Positions 1-12,122 of a stretch of DNA of 64,000 nt are shown here, in pieces. Both the position numbers and the translations under genes were made by a program. The DNA is from Andrena cerasifolii. Lineage: Eukaryota; Arthropoda; Insecta; Hymenoptera; Andrenidae. The notes below the pieces were generated by a model. That model was not told the DNA's origin. It ran no database searches and was given only the letters and a program-made list of their open reading frames with translations. The DNA lies in contig NC_135118.1 in assembly GCF_050908995.1 (NCBI RefSeq), forward strand, positions 20,593,501 through 20,657,500. The letters run 5' to 3'. Each line of letters opens with the position of its first letter. Position 1 is the first letter of the stretch.

Positions 1-501
1 ATAAGGTGGCGGAGCATAGGTCGATTGCGCGCGTTTTTAATCGGAACTCAAATAGTTGCTGAAGGAACGCGACTAGGAGAACGCTGGTATCGTGAACGAT
101 ACGATGTCGGTATTTCGCGATTCTCTTTGCAGACAGCGAACTTCACGATCAAACGAGTCCCACGACTCTCGTCCCCCCCCCCTGCCCTAACTTGTTTCGA
201 GTGTAATTTGTCGAAATTGCAGCTTCCCTCTCCGTCGTGTCTGGTTTCAGGGGATCAAGAGCTCGTCGGTATTGATCAACAGCTCTTCGTCCCTTTTTCC
301 TCTGGTTCTGTCGTCCCCCGGCCACGTGCGACGCTGTTTATGCAAATATCTCGGATTTCATGTGCTTCTAGCTACCTGTTCGTTGAACGACGTTAATCCG
401 CACATAATATTAATTAGTGAAATTGATATATCCGTGAATTATTTCTCCTTATTAAATGGAATGAATGTGAATAAAATACGAGCGCTGAAATATGAGAGAT
501 G
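1..501. other. unassigned flanking DNA
   Basis: No gene or repeat recognised. Open frames here are short, overlap each other on both strands and show no family motif. The stretch ends at the TA that precedes the repeat element at 504. Confidence 0.5.
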
Positions 502-503
502 TA

Positions 504-1499
504 GGGTAATTGTGGAACAGTTGCCGCGCGTTACGTAAAATTGTCAGCGTGTCTAAATTTTGCAATGAAAATTTGTTCCAAGGATACATATTATTAGTCG
601 AACATCTCGTCCTATTACTGGCATTAAAGAAAATCGAAATTTTAATATTTGTCACCCTTCAAAAATTGAAACTAAAAACATCCATTTTTTAGGAGAGACG
701 CCGCACTTGCGGGAGCGCATTTCGAAAAATGTTTAATTTTCCATTTAAACTTGTTAATTTTAACTTTTTATTTAAAAAAAAAATAGTAAAAGCAAAGTAA
801 TTGAAACATCTTTTTAATTTATACAGTTATAAAATACAATAAAATTCGAAAAATAAATAGCTGTAGTTATTATTTCTGCTTTTCTAAATTTAATTGTCTT
901 TTCTTCTTCCTTCCACATTCATTACACATAAAATAAAAATAAAATGTGAAAAAAAATTAAACGCCCACAAATATGTTTGGATTACCAGATTTGTAATTAA
1001 AAAATAAATAATTTGCCTTGAGATATCACGGTATCTATTTTGAGACACACTTTTGTATTTTTAACATTAAAAGCATCATTTAGTCGACTTAGGTTCCTTC
1101 CGATACAGTGCGCATAAAAGTGCGGCATCTATCCCAAATGCCCGGAAGAGACGCCTCACTTTCGTATTTCCAAGTGCTATGTCGAATATGACCTAGTCTG
1201 GCCGAGAAATATTCCACAGAGTTCCTTTAACGCATTCCAAATGTTATATCACGGAAAACTATGAATTTTTAACTACTGACGCAAATTTTTAACTATTGAG
1301 GCAAAGTGCGGTAGGCTTACCTCGAAAAATAGCAAAATCTTTAAAAGTAATAATGAAAACACGTTCTCGCTTATTAATCTAACCTAAACGAACAGCCTAC
1401 AGCAACTAAAATCGCCAGTGTTGTATTTTATTACCGATAACCCTGAAATACCGAAGGTGCGGCGTCTCTCCCAGTGCGGCATCTCTCCCGCAATTATCC
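504..1499 (+). mobile_element. TA-flanked phrase-repeat element, type A, copy 1
   Basis: About 1 kb with inverted ends (GGGTAATTGTGG at the left, CAATTATCC at the right) and no coding capacity. A second copy lies inverted at 51221-52227 and matches along its length. The distinctive trait is a phrase close to GTGCGGCRTCTCTCCC, repeated in both orientations near the left end (about 693-717), in the middle (about 1115-1160 and 1300) and twice in tandem at the right end (about 1456-1490). Left flank is TA; the right flank is TTTA, so the duplication is imperfect. The superfamily cannot be assigned without a transposase. Subterminal phrase arrays are typical of transposase-binding sites, which is an inference here. 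Confidence 0.75.
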
Positions 1500-2039
1500 T
1501 TTAGGGAGCAGACATGCAGTTGAGACGTGTATTATCGTGGCGTGCATGTGGATATGAAATATTATGCTTATAGAAATTAATGTAATAAACTCCTCGGATT
1601 AACTCCTATATACAGAAAAATCTGATTGACCAAAAGGAGATAAAACAGCTGCTGAGATTCCTAAAAAATACGAATCTTCTTTAAGAGTTACGAATAACGT
1701 TACTATAGATCGAATCACTAGTAACTCAGCTTAGAGGTTGATGCGACTTAAAATAACCAAATTAAAAAATAGCTCCTCGGGTGGGATTTATTTTTATATT
1801 GAGATCTGACCCAAGGTAAACGGACAGTACTTTTAACTCTCAATTAAATTCACTAAGACAATTAATTTCATTTGAAACATCGAGAATGACATTAATTCCT
1901 GCTTCGCGTTACAAACATTTTAACAATGGACGGAGTAATGCTGCAAGGTTGAGAGATAAAGGAACTAGGATGGTTCAGTTCGAAACTGTACATATTCCGT
2001 TAGTTAAATACTTTATAACACTGTGACCACTTCAGCTTC
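1500..2039. other. 3' flank of the Tret1-like gene
   Basis: AT-rich DNA between the type A element and the stop codon of the sugar transporter. It probably holds the transporter 3' UTR (minus strand). No separate gene seen. Confidence 0.5.
1787..1792 (-). terminator. candidate poly(A) signal of the Tret1-like gene
   Basis: AATAAA on the minus strand about 250 nt past the stop codon. The motif is common in AT-rich DNA, so support is only positional. Confidence 0.3.
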
Positions 2040-5000
2040 TCAGCGTTTCCCTCGCAGCTCAATTTGTATCTCCTCCAAGGTCTTCCCTTCGGTCTCCGGC
2101 ACGTACCGATAGATTAAAATCCATATGAGGAAGGTGATCCCGGTGAACACTGTAATCGGCATGTACGTCCCCTGCGACTCTTTCAAAACCTACGAATAAG
2201 GCGAGACTATCACTCCATCGTGCGAGTAGCTTGTGTCAGCTGCGTCAGACACTGGGCATCGATGTTTCCTGCTGCTTTATAACAGGGAACAGGATTTAGG
2301 TCGCGTTGGGAAAATATTTTTTAATCCCTTCACTGCCTAACTCAGGTCTGGCCATGCGTTAAGAAAGCGTTTTTAAAATCGTTTGTTTATCTCTCGTGCG
2401 ATCCGTATTCCTGGTCCACTCAACTACATTTGGCAGACTGAGAGCGTAAAATTGTTACTATTTAGGGTGGGAAATTATTTTCTGCATTCCTTCCAACTCA
2501 TCTTTCACGAAGTATATAGTAAAAACAGCAACGATAGTATCTTGACCCTTCGTGGCCACAGGGGGTGTATCGCGCCCCAGGCAATTATTTTTTCTTTCCT
2601 AATTTTTGGACCTTAATATTGAATTTTAAAAATGTGGTGAATTTTAACAAGAAAAGTCACTTTTACACTCACGTACAATTAACACTCAAAAGGTAAAAGA
2701 TTGAAAAATATGAAAATGCTAACAATGACGCTGAGGTCCAGTGAACTGCGTGTGATTAATTTGCGATTGTAAGAAGGTGTGTTTACGAAGGGTCAATGCA
2801 TCGAGAGATTCCCAAAGGAGTGTAAAAGAAAGTAGCTTCCAGACGTGGTTAAAAGTCGAGATTAAGAAATTTCGTTTCCCCTATAGCGTGACCTAAATCC
2901 CAGGGGGGCTCGCGCGGATTGTTCGCCGATCGTCGCGAATACGTCATTAGCAGCGGTGGGAGTGCCTACCTGATAGAATTTGACGACGGCGGTGGTGGCG
3001 AGGGCGTAATAAAGGGAGCAGAATATAGCCGCGGGCACCTTGACGTCTACGTGGAAGATCTCGCCGACGTAGGCGAGGGGCACCGGGTTGAGGGCGAGGC
3101 CGTAGCCGAGCACATAAATCACCAGAAAGACAGTGGGCATCCATCGGATGTTGGAGACGTCGTGGCCGCTGGAGAGGAGGCCGAAGAACGCGGCGAGCGT
3201 CGCCAGCGACAGCACGCAGATCGGCGCGGCGAACAATAGCAACAGCCTTTTGCCTATGATCCGCACCAGCATCACGCAGACCACGCCAGAGAGCACTAAC
3301 GCGCAGCCGGTCATCACGATGCTGACGTTCGTCGAGATATCGAAGCCGGCCTCCTCGAATATGAACGACTGATAAGCGAGCAACGGCGCCGCGCCCGTTA
3401 AGGTCAACGCGCTCAGAACGATCATCGCGATACGAAAAGCTTCCCGATTCTCCCTCCTCGCCATCGTCTCCCTCAACGACCTCGCGAACGTCATATCGCC
3501 GTGCAGATCCTCCGTGGCGACGATCCGTTTGATCTCCTCGAGCTCCTCCACCACGTCGTCCTTTCCCAGTGCCCATTTCAGCGTCCTCTCCGCGGACGTC
3601 AGCTTGTTCTTCTTCGTGAGGAACACGGAGCTCTCTGGCATCCAGATGAACGTCAGGAGGAATATTATGGGGATCGAGACAGCGATCATGGACATCGTGA
3701 AGCGCGTCACCCACAGCCCGATCGCGTACGCCATCATCATGCCTGTGTTCAGGAGCACCGCCATCAGGGTACCTGGACAACTCGATCCAATTATTTCTGG
3801 CTCCTCTCTGCGCCTCTTCTAGTAACTCTCGAGTTACAACGTTCTCGTTGAAGATCGTAGATTTGATTGAGTCTAATGTAACAGCTTGCAGTAGCGAGAA
3901 GGAGAGGAATGTAATGAAACGGAGGGTGAAATTGTACCTAATGGCCCCCGCGACCTTTTGCTGCTAACTTCACCGAGATACATCGGCATCACCGCGTACG
4001 TAATGCCGCACCCGATTCCAGCCAGAATTCGTCCGATGTAAAGCTGTGGAATGGTGGCTGCTAGACCGATCAGGATCCAGCTGGATATCTTTGGTAGCGT
4101 GGCGAACAGCAGCGTTCCTTTACGGCCGATCCTGTCCATCAGCAGATACGGCACGATCGAGCCAAGACCGACTCCTACGTACAACAGATTCACCACCCAG
4201 ACCACCTTGTCGGTTGGCACTTTCACAGGATCGTCCTGCTCGAATTTCGGTAGAATTGGGGTGCTCCAGCCTTCGTGCAATCCGCTGTCGATGATCAGAA
4301 GGTTGCCTAGGCGCGATGGGCGAGCGACGTGGAAAAGTTCTTATTAAGGGGTCTATCTAGTGCGATGGCTGAAAAAACTTAATTTTTCGCAAATGACAAG
4401 AAGAAACAAGTATCGCACGATTGTAGGTTTACTCTATCACCTTTTAAGACTGTAAAAAAAGTTTGTAACTAAAAATATCCATGTCCTTCCGGATGCAAGA
4501 GCTGATTGACAAAAAACCGAAAGTCGACCCACTTCAAATATATCAGGCATACTCAGTAGACGTTACTTCGTTGTTCGAACTAGAATTTTGAAAATATTTG
4601 CTAAATTGAATTACTACGGTCAACGAAACCATAATTTTTTTGTTAAAATAGATAAAAAAATTTAATATGTTGCTATTTCTTTGTTTCTCAATATATTTTC
4701 ATTATGCTGATGTAGACGATGGTCCTACGTCTACAGATTACCAATTTTTGAATTTTGTGCTTGAGATAACTTCAATTACTGATATCATTGCTGATATTTC
4801 GCTATAAATGGATATTTTTACTTACAAAAAAATGTCTTTATGGACTTAAAAGATGCTAGAATGAAAATAAAAACAATGCTCGTCTCGTTTTTTAATTGTT
4901 AGAAAATTAAGTTTTTTTTTCAGACGTCGCACCAGCAAGACCCCTTAATTCTCTGCCACGGCCGAGCGACGCTGATGTTTCTGGAGTGGGCGGTACTTAC

Positions 5001-5043
5001 AGACGATTCCAATTAGTATTTGTCGCAATATTTCGAGATCCAT
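2040..5043 (-). CDS. facilitated trehalose transporter Tret1-like (MFS sugar transporter)
   Basis: Four exons read 5' to 3' on the minus strand: 5043-5001, 4306-3938, 3772-2970 and 2189-2040. All introns are GT-AG and the phases agree (1365 nt, 454 aa plus stop). Expected to move trehalose or a hexose across the plasma membrane. Sugar-porter signatures are in order: DRIGRK at 72-77 (loop 2-3), GRILAGIGCG at 106-115, YLGEVS...RG at 124-135, PESSVFL at 183-189 before a charged central loop, and PETEGKT at 436-442 after the last membrane helix. Length and about twelve hydrophobic segments fit the family. The start is the only ATG giving an in-phase exon 1; that exon is just 14 codons, so the N-terminal tail is very short. 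Family assignment is firm; trehalose rather than another sugar is not shown by sequence. It lies on the same strand as GluRI. Confidence 0.9.
2546..2792. mobile_element. possible degenerate CCCTTCG MITE
   Basis: Short inverted ends, TTGACCCTTCG at the left and CGAAGGGTCAA at the right, resemble the TTAA-flanked CCC MITEs elsewhere in the window with one mutated base in each target copy. It lies wholly in the last intron of the Tret1-like gene. The inverted match is only 11 bp, so chance cannot be excluded. Confidence 0.25.
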
Positions 5044-6139
5044 CGTTTCTATTGCTTGGCTCGTTACGTTTCGAAGTCACGCGGCTCGAATGCGAGAAGC
5101 TGGAGGGATTCGTGTGACGAGCATTCACTCGCGGGCGTGCGAGATAGTTTCAATGGTCCACGTCATAGTATTGCTGCAGAGTGTACGCGGAGATCGTCAA
5201 TTTTGGAGACTCTACTTAATTCTGAGTATACGTTTTAATTGGCGGGCTGAGATAGTTATTACGTAATCGGCTTAACACTAATTGCAACAATAGAGGAATA
5301 TACACTTAAGTTGACTAAATATATGATCGTAGTCTGCCACTAATTGCAAATAATGCATTCAATTTTGAGAGAACACTGTAGATCTATCTGACTCCATCTT
5401 ACCAATCTAGGATCACTTTCGTATGATGCTGCTCCTTGACATCTGAATAAATAGCGATGGCTTACAAAAGAAGTTCGGCTTCCTGAGCATTACGATTTTT
5501 CTGAAACTGTGCAGATTTATAGAGAGCCTCGATAGAAGTACCAGCGATTTTTCGTTTCACTGTACATTTTCGGTTATTCAGGATAAAAGAAACACCCTCT
5601 AAAGGTTAATGAGTGTTTTCCTATTTTCCAGTATATCCTGAAAACTATAGTAGATATACAAAAATTGTTATAAAGAAAATTTACTGGCTTTTTATATTGC
5701 ATAAAACTATGTAATCGAATTATTTAAAAATTGTGATGGCGAGCGTTCGTCTGTTTAAACTACAAATTATAAATAATTCGATTTCACATTTTTATAACCC
5801 ACAAACGTTCATTATAATAATTTTTTTATAATCACTATACTTTTCAAGACATCTTTTTACCCTGAGCAGCCGAAAATGGGCACAAACGAAGAATTTCCCG
5901 ATACTTCTACCGAGGTCCCCTACAACCCTGCACGATTTAAAAAAAATCGGAATGTTCAGGGAACCGAACTTCCCTTGTTAATACACAAATATTGTACATC
6001 AGCTTTTATTGCGTGTCTTATTGTATGTCTGCACACTCTGTATGCTAAACTAGCTATAACAACGTTATATAGACGCGGCTGCAAAATGACGCATGCCGCT
6101 CGTGTGCACCGGGGCTTAGCGTTTTCGAGAAAAACAGAC
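5044..6139. other. upstream region of the Tret1-like gene
   Basis: Should contain the 5' UTR and promoter of the transporter (minus strand), but no clear TATA or initiator was identified. A 13-bp inverted repeat (5713-5725 with 5771-5783) may be a small hairpin or MITE remnant. The end, about 6015-6118, resembles 43840-43876 (shared GTGTGCACCGGGGC end). Confidence 0.4.
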
Positions 6140-6143
6140 TTAA

Positions 6144-6289
6144 CCCTTTCGTTACATTTCCGCGAAAGTGCTTTTGCTAATTTTTTAAAACTACTGGAGA
6201 TGCTGACTAAAGTCAACTCTAGGATCGGCACTCGTGTACACAGATCGTCGCATGGGTGCCGATTACAGTCGGCGCTCGTAGCGAAAGGG
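6144..6289. mobile_element. piggyBac-like MITE (TTAA, CCCTTTCGTTAC ends)
   Basis: A 146-bp element flanked on both sides by TTAA (6140-6143 and 6290-6293). Left end CCCTTTCGTTAC, right end GTAGCGAAAGGG, a near-perfect inverted pair. TTAA duplication with 5'-CCC termini is the hallmark of piggyBac-type non-autonomous elements. No coding capacity; an open frame crossing it is incidental. Confidence 0.75.
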
Positions 6290-6293
6290 TTAA

Positions 6294-9136
6294 ACATGCA
6301 GTGATGTGTATACAAAATTCAGGGCCCTGCAGTGAACAAAAATATGATTTTTGTCAAATTGATGCAGTAAATAGAAACGTGAATTTTATACAGAATAAAG
6401 AAACAGCCAATAACTATTTCTTGCATATAATATTATTAAGCATATTTATATTATATTGTAATATAAAAATTCAAATGTCACATGAAGTGGACATACAATA
6501 TTTGTGCGCTAAGTGATCGATATTATCTCACATTGTTCACACCCCACTAATCCCGAAGTTGCAAAAATCAAATCCACCAAAACATACGCTTCTCAACAAA
6601 CTTCCGCAACAGTCATTGGTAACAGTAGCCAGTAGCGCAACCAATTAACAAACGATCAAGTTGAATGGAACGCAGTGGTCGTTTATCAGCAGAAGGGAGG
6701 GCTGTGAAATCATAGCCAGTGCAATAGGAGGTATCGTAACCAGTATAGTATGTGCCGGAACGATGATTCCGGTTTAGTTTGGGGCTGAGATAACGGAAAT
6801 AAAGTCAACTAAGATACTAACAGGATTCCGTGATAGGTTTCCAGCGTTAGCCGGGGGTTGGAACAGGAACGCGCCCGCGCGCCCGGGCACGAGCATGAGG
6901 AACGGCTTTGCACGCTTGTTCCGCGCTTCGAGTAGTTGGTTTCGCTTTGTGACGTTCGATCCTCCGTTACGATGGTTACGAAGGTTTATGGCCGACGGTG
7001 CAACGCACGCGTTATTAGGAGGCAGAAAGCGAACCTTGCGCTCCAGCGAGGATTCAGCGACCGCGAATCTTCAACCCTTTGTTGTCACAATTTTCTATCT
7101 GCCTTCCGTTTACTTTTATTCCCCACGCGCTTTTGTCATCCAGAACTGATCGACAATGGGATATCGCGGGGGCCCCGCGAATGCCGCATTAACACTGCAA
7201 ATATATTCCTTACTCCTCTGTCACTTTTAATGCTATTTATATTAAAAGCACATCTTTTATAACGGGGAGCTAATTCAGGCTCTAGCAGTATTTCTATGCA
7301 TAATTAATGAATTTTTCAGGAGCGACGCAGTTTTCATACGCCCTCGCGTAACGATATCCCCGTGTCCGAATATAATATACAGTATTTATTGATCCCACTC
7401 TGAAAATTCGTTGGAAATAACGAGTATGCTATACCCAGCGCGTTCGGGTTTCATAAATATCTGCATTGCTGAATAAAATTATTAAAAACTGAGACAGTTT
7501 TTATACAGCATTCGCCATGCCGAAAGCGCAGCACCAGTGCACCGCTGACAAAGTACACGCGGTATCATCGCGAGCTTTCGTTGACTGTCTAATCCTTTAA
7601 TCTGGCGCGACAGGATTGTCTAGGCACAGCGGGACCGCTTTGCGTAAAATTCACTTATGCCCTTTCGGGCACGGACACGTTCCCACCCCATCCTCCGTCG
7701 CGAAGCGACAGTTTACGGTCGCCGTTATGGCGCACGCGTTATTAAGAGACAGAAGCTGAACCATCCGAGTCCTTTAACCTGGATTTACAACCGCCGGGTC
7801 GTATGTTCTCATCCTGGCCAATTTACCCATCCCCGTCGTCATCGCAGAAGCGATCGCGTCTCTCAGAATTGAACAGGAGAAAATGGCGTCACGTTCTCGA
7901 TGGCTGATCTCGATCATTCACCTTGTCCGGAACCGGAGGAGGAACAAATCCATACGCTTTTGTATAAATGTGTTTTATTTTAAGGAAGTTTTTAGCAAGT
8001 CGGGGAATGCCATTGGTGGTTTCTATCGCGAGGGTGTGGGGATAGGAGCTAGGATCGCTTACTGAGTAAGGGTGGAAGTGGCTTTTTTTTGGAGGGAGTT
8101 CGGTGGTAGGTGAAAGGTAATTTACGGTTTGGAAGGGGGCCTTGGGACCCACCGCCTAATCCGCTTGTTTACGGCGAAGACACGTGCGCCCGAAAGGGAC
8201 TAATAGCCTAAGTGGGTGACGGTGACCAAATACGCTGAAAAGGGAAAGTCGCGTAGGTATCTGGCAACCTTCTCAATATGCACCAGAACTGGCCGAGTGC
8301 GTAAGCTCCCCGCATTCGTGAACCTCTCGCGTGTATGTTTTACTCCGGTTTACAAAATGTTTGCAACTAGGCAAGCGAGCAACTAGGTAACGAGATTTGT
8401 AACAGAATTTTGACCAAGCTCAGCGAGACACAGGGCATGGTAAAGGCAGGGACGTTGTTACCATTATTTATTGACGTCTGGTAGGAAGTGAAGCTTGAAA
8501 CGGGTTTCCCGTTTTAATTATTCACCGCCGCATCGATCAGCCTTCTCCGCCGCTTCGGCGCGAGATTTCTCTTAATAATCTATGCTTCCCTCGGTTCCTC
8601 TTGTCGGCCGTGTGTAATGCGATATATGTAATACGAGGTCTGCGCGATACCCTTTTTCAGCGACTCCCTCATTAAAGCTCTGGTTCATAATTTATCGAGC
8701 GGGAATCTTGAGTAGCCTCCGAGGAATGTAAACATCCACGGATATTCGAAAGCTATTTTATTACATTGAGTTCGTTGCTAGCATACGAGTTCGAGTGCTC
8801 TGCATGAGAATACTAACATACACTTATAACATTAATCTTCGATCTGACCCATTCCTCACGGCTAACGCCCGATAATATAGCCGCGAGAATTTATTACATT
8901 TTGCCACTCGTTATTATTAGCACCGCGGATTGCTTCAGCTATCATTGTCGCATAATTAGTCGGTAATTGCTGATAATACGACTGGCTCGGCTCACTTATC
9001 GGTTAATTTAATGCTGAAAAGATCACCGCACTCGCGACTGCGTTAGACGTGAGAACAGCCTTCGTTTCTCAATATTCTCAATAAATTCTCACTCCTTTCT
9101 TTTGCTTCGCCCATTTTCCCCTTCTTTCGCTTTCAT

Positions 9137-9140
<4 letters not shown>
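6294..9140. other. unassigned intergenic or intronic DNA
   Basis: No gene recognised. Two moderately GC-rich blocks near 6950-7050 and 7690-7770 look like diverged direct duplicates: both contain GCACGCGTTATTA followed by a purine-rich run and lie about 720 bp apart. Nothing else is explained. Confidence 0.4.
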
Positions 9141-9175
<35 letters not shown>

Positions 9176-9176
9176 T
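9141..9176. repeat. (CT)n microsatellite
   Basis: About 29 bp of uninterrupted CT repeats followed by a short interrupted tail. Confidence 0.95.
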
Positions 9177-9568
9177 GCTCTGAACTAGAACATGTCGAAT
9201 TATTTTTTCTCATTAACCTTCGACGAAATTGAAGAAGGGCAAAGGGAGTTGGTCTAGTACTCGAGACGAGATCGAGATGTATCGAGTTTCGACTCGGTCC
9301 AACGTATTTTAACGAGGTTCGTCTCTTGCTTCCTGCTTAATCTTGGTACTCATGAAACGAGCAACACGTAATTCCTGCTACCGCGTCATCATTGCGCAAG
9401 ACTCGACAAACGCGTAACGTTGTAATTACGACGATTTCTAGTACTGATAGTGCATCTTTCATAACTGAATAACAATACGACGCTAAACCAGACTAGAACG
9501 ATCTTCTAGAACTAGTCTTTCCAAAATCAAAGGTGCGTGACTTGTTGTCTCATCCAATCTTCCCTTAA

Positions 9569-10287
9569 GGGGGAACAACACCTTGAAGCCCGGAAAAAAG
9601 TGCAATCTTTTTGAATTTTTTGTAAGATATCCATACTTCGTAGGAAAGTCATTGATATGGGGTTTGAATGTGCATATAGTGGACAGTATTTTAGAATTTT
9701 TGTGTGACAAAATATACAGTTTTAATCTAGTTATAGAGGTCGCCGTAGAGCGCGACACGATCTGATGGTTTCCCACTTTATTCACGTCGCGTTCATCTGA
9801 GAAAAAAAGGAGTGCATTTTTAAATCTATATTAAGATAGTTAAGCGTACGGAAATTAAAAATAAATTATTTTTACTATTTTTTCCACCCCAAAGAATTTT
9901 TATTGATATTTTCCTTACACTGACTCAAAATTTTAGATCTTTCCCCTTTAAGCTCCGCCATTTCTCCAAAAATTATTGAAATTAAATTTCCGTACGCTTA
10001 ACTGTACCTAACTATATTAATATAGATTAAAAAAGAAATGCTCTCCTTTTGTTTCTCAAATGAACGCGACGTGAATAAAGTGGGAAACCATCAGATCGTG
10101 TCGCGCTCTACGGCGACCTCTATAACTTGATTAAAACTGTATATTTTGTCACACAAAAATTCTAGAACACAGTCCATTATATACACATTTAAACCCCATA
10201 TCAATGACTTTCCTACGAAGTATGGATATTTAACAAAAAATTCATAAAAATTGCACTTTTTTCCGGGCTTCAAGGTGTTGTTCCCCC
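9569..10287. mobile_element. TTAA-flanked palindromic element, GGGGG ends
   Basis: A 719-bp element between TTAA at 9565-9568 and 10288-10291. Ends read GGGGGAACAACACC and its inverse. The inverted arms run about 300 bp each (9569 to about 9880, and about 9980 to 10287), so the element is almost one long hairpin. Each arm has the same 60-codon open frame, but the differences between arms look neutral, so it is not called coding. TTAA targets with 5'-GG termini fit Kolobok-type better than piggyBac-type elements; this is inference. Confidence 0.8.
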
Positions 10288-10291
10288 TTAA

Positions 10292-11211
10292 TACGTGAAA
10301 AGATCAACGTAGAGGGAATACAGCATCTTATTGGGAAACAGAACAGATTTTTCCATGGATGCATCACATCTTCCCACATCCTCTAATCACGGTCCCCCAT
10401 GGTGGAAAAAGTAAATGACACTAAATCCACGCGAAACTTCAATCTTTCCTATTCACATAAAGATGCTCCCCACGTTTCCCTGTCACTTCCATTATAATAA
10501 TGTACATGTTACTTTATACATAACTTATCCAGCAAACTCTGTATGAATACAAGTATAACTGGGAACGCAACCAGAGTTCACGCGAGACACCTCCCTTTTT
10601 TTCTCTTCATAAGCTGAATTCAGCCTCGGAATTACGTTCACGTTTTATGAAATACCCTGTACCTGTTGTTACCGTGCGTGAATCGTCGCGGCGCCTCTCA
10701 CGGCTGGAAAATGCAATCCCGAAAGATTGTATTTTTCCACCCAAGTTTCCCATCCCGGCGGGCGCGGATGCGAAATAATTTATGACAGTGTTTTTCCTCG
10801 GCGAATATTTAGTTACGAAAGAAAATCCAACGCGGACGAGTGCTTGAATTATTATCCCCCGAGTTATCTGCCGTTCCGGCGGAACGTTCCTCGCCGTGTG
10901 CCGCGCGCGCGGAAGCGAGCGAGCGCGAGCACGAATTCCGATTAATAAATCGTAGAACCGGAAACGAAGTTACGCCCGGCTCGAGTCCCCGCCGTGTTTT
11001 CGCCCGCCGGCCCTGAGTAATTCCTGCTCCTTTTTTCGCCGCTTTCGAAAATTTCTTTCGCCCTTCAAGCGCATTCGAGTACTTCCAATGATTTACTCGT
11101 TACTTAGGTGGGTATTACGCAATTTATGCAGCCGCGTTTCGCGCTCCAAACTCGTACACCGCGCAAGTGAGGCACGGATTGTGTATTTTGCCAAATGAGT
11201 TGTCACTTGTA
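10292..11211. other. unassigned DNA, partly GC-rich
   Basis: No gene recognised. The stretch 10690-11060 is CpG-rich with no matching splice or coding pattern and may be conserved non-coding DNA. Confidence 0.4.
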
Positions 11212-11213
11212 TA

Positions 11214-12120
11214 GGGTAGATGTCCCAATTACCGTGCTTTGACGCCGACTTGCTCGCGAAGGAATTAATTACTGACTTCTCTTACTCTAATTTTGCATGG
11301 CGAAAATTTATATCGGTGTTTTGAACTTTTCTGGTTATTAAGGGATTTTTTCGGGTTGAAAATGTTAACTTTTTATATTTTTTTTAATTGAAATAAAAAT
11401 ACATGTTTCTGTCCCAATTACCGTGCCCCGAAAAATGCGTTGTCCCTACTCCCGTGCCCCCAATTACCGTGCCCTTTTCGAATAGCGCTCCCGCGGTTAG
11501 GTTATGTCTTAGAATTTTGAACTGTTCAAAAAATTTTTTTGCTCTACGAGAGGTGTTTTTATGTAATTCCAATATGACCTTTTCATTGCAAAAACAAAAT
11601 ATGCAAATATAAATTTCTGTTCACCCGTTCTGGGAAACGAAAGTAAGGTTAGGTTTAGCAGTTACAGAGGGAGCCAGTGGGCTTCGAGGGCACGGTAATA
11701 GAGACAAACGTTAAATTCCTGTCCCAATTACCGGATTCACTATAAAAATACGAAAACGTTTCAAAAGTGCTCATGTTGCTAATTTTTCATAAAATTTGAA
11801 CCTTTTATGATATAATAAACACTTTACATAAGTGCAAATCATGATAATTATTAATTTATTAATTTCTGTAAAGTACGTGTTCCTTACCGTAAAGGAAAAG
11901 GTAAATTCATCGAAATCTTCGTACGCATTTTTGAATTTTTTTTTACTATGCTTTAATTGTTTAAAAATGCAACCTTCTCGTGTGTAACACATACATTAAT
12001 AGATGAACTTAATTAAACAAATTTCTTTCCTTATTTATTTATGCGAGTTTTTTTGTACGGCTTCTTTAAGCATAAGGGCACGGTAATAGGGACAGGGCAC
12101 GGTAATCGGGACATCTATCC
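11214..12120. mobile_element. TA-flanked phrase-repeat element, type B
   Basis: A 907-bp element with TA on each side (11212-11213 and 12121-12122). The ends GGGTAGATGTCCC and GGGACATCTATCC are inverted copies. The phrase CCCAATTACCGTGCC recurs just inside both ends and internally (about 11224, 11412, 11460, 11720, and inverted at about 12080-12110). No transposase. The design matches types A, C and D, but the phrase differs. Confidence 0.75.
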
Positions 12121-12122
12121 TA

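Noticed and set aside
2919..3851. Several 80-280-codon frames on both strands
   Set aside because: Shadows of the large Tret1-like exon; rich in Arg/Gly/His from out-of-frame reading of a GC-rich exon.
5876..6304. 142-codon open frame on the plus strand
   Set aside because: It crosses the TTAA MITE at 6144-6289 and a repeat end, has no family motif, and a similar-sized frame runs antisense.
9583..10273. Matching 60-codon open frames (MKPGKK...) in both arms of the palindromic element
   Set aside because: They are open and about 87% identical, but of about 11 nucleotide differences about 8 change the residue, as expected without selection. Non-coding arm sequence is the simpler reading.
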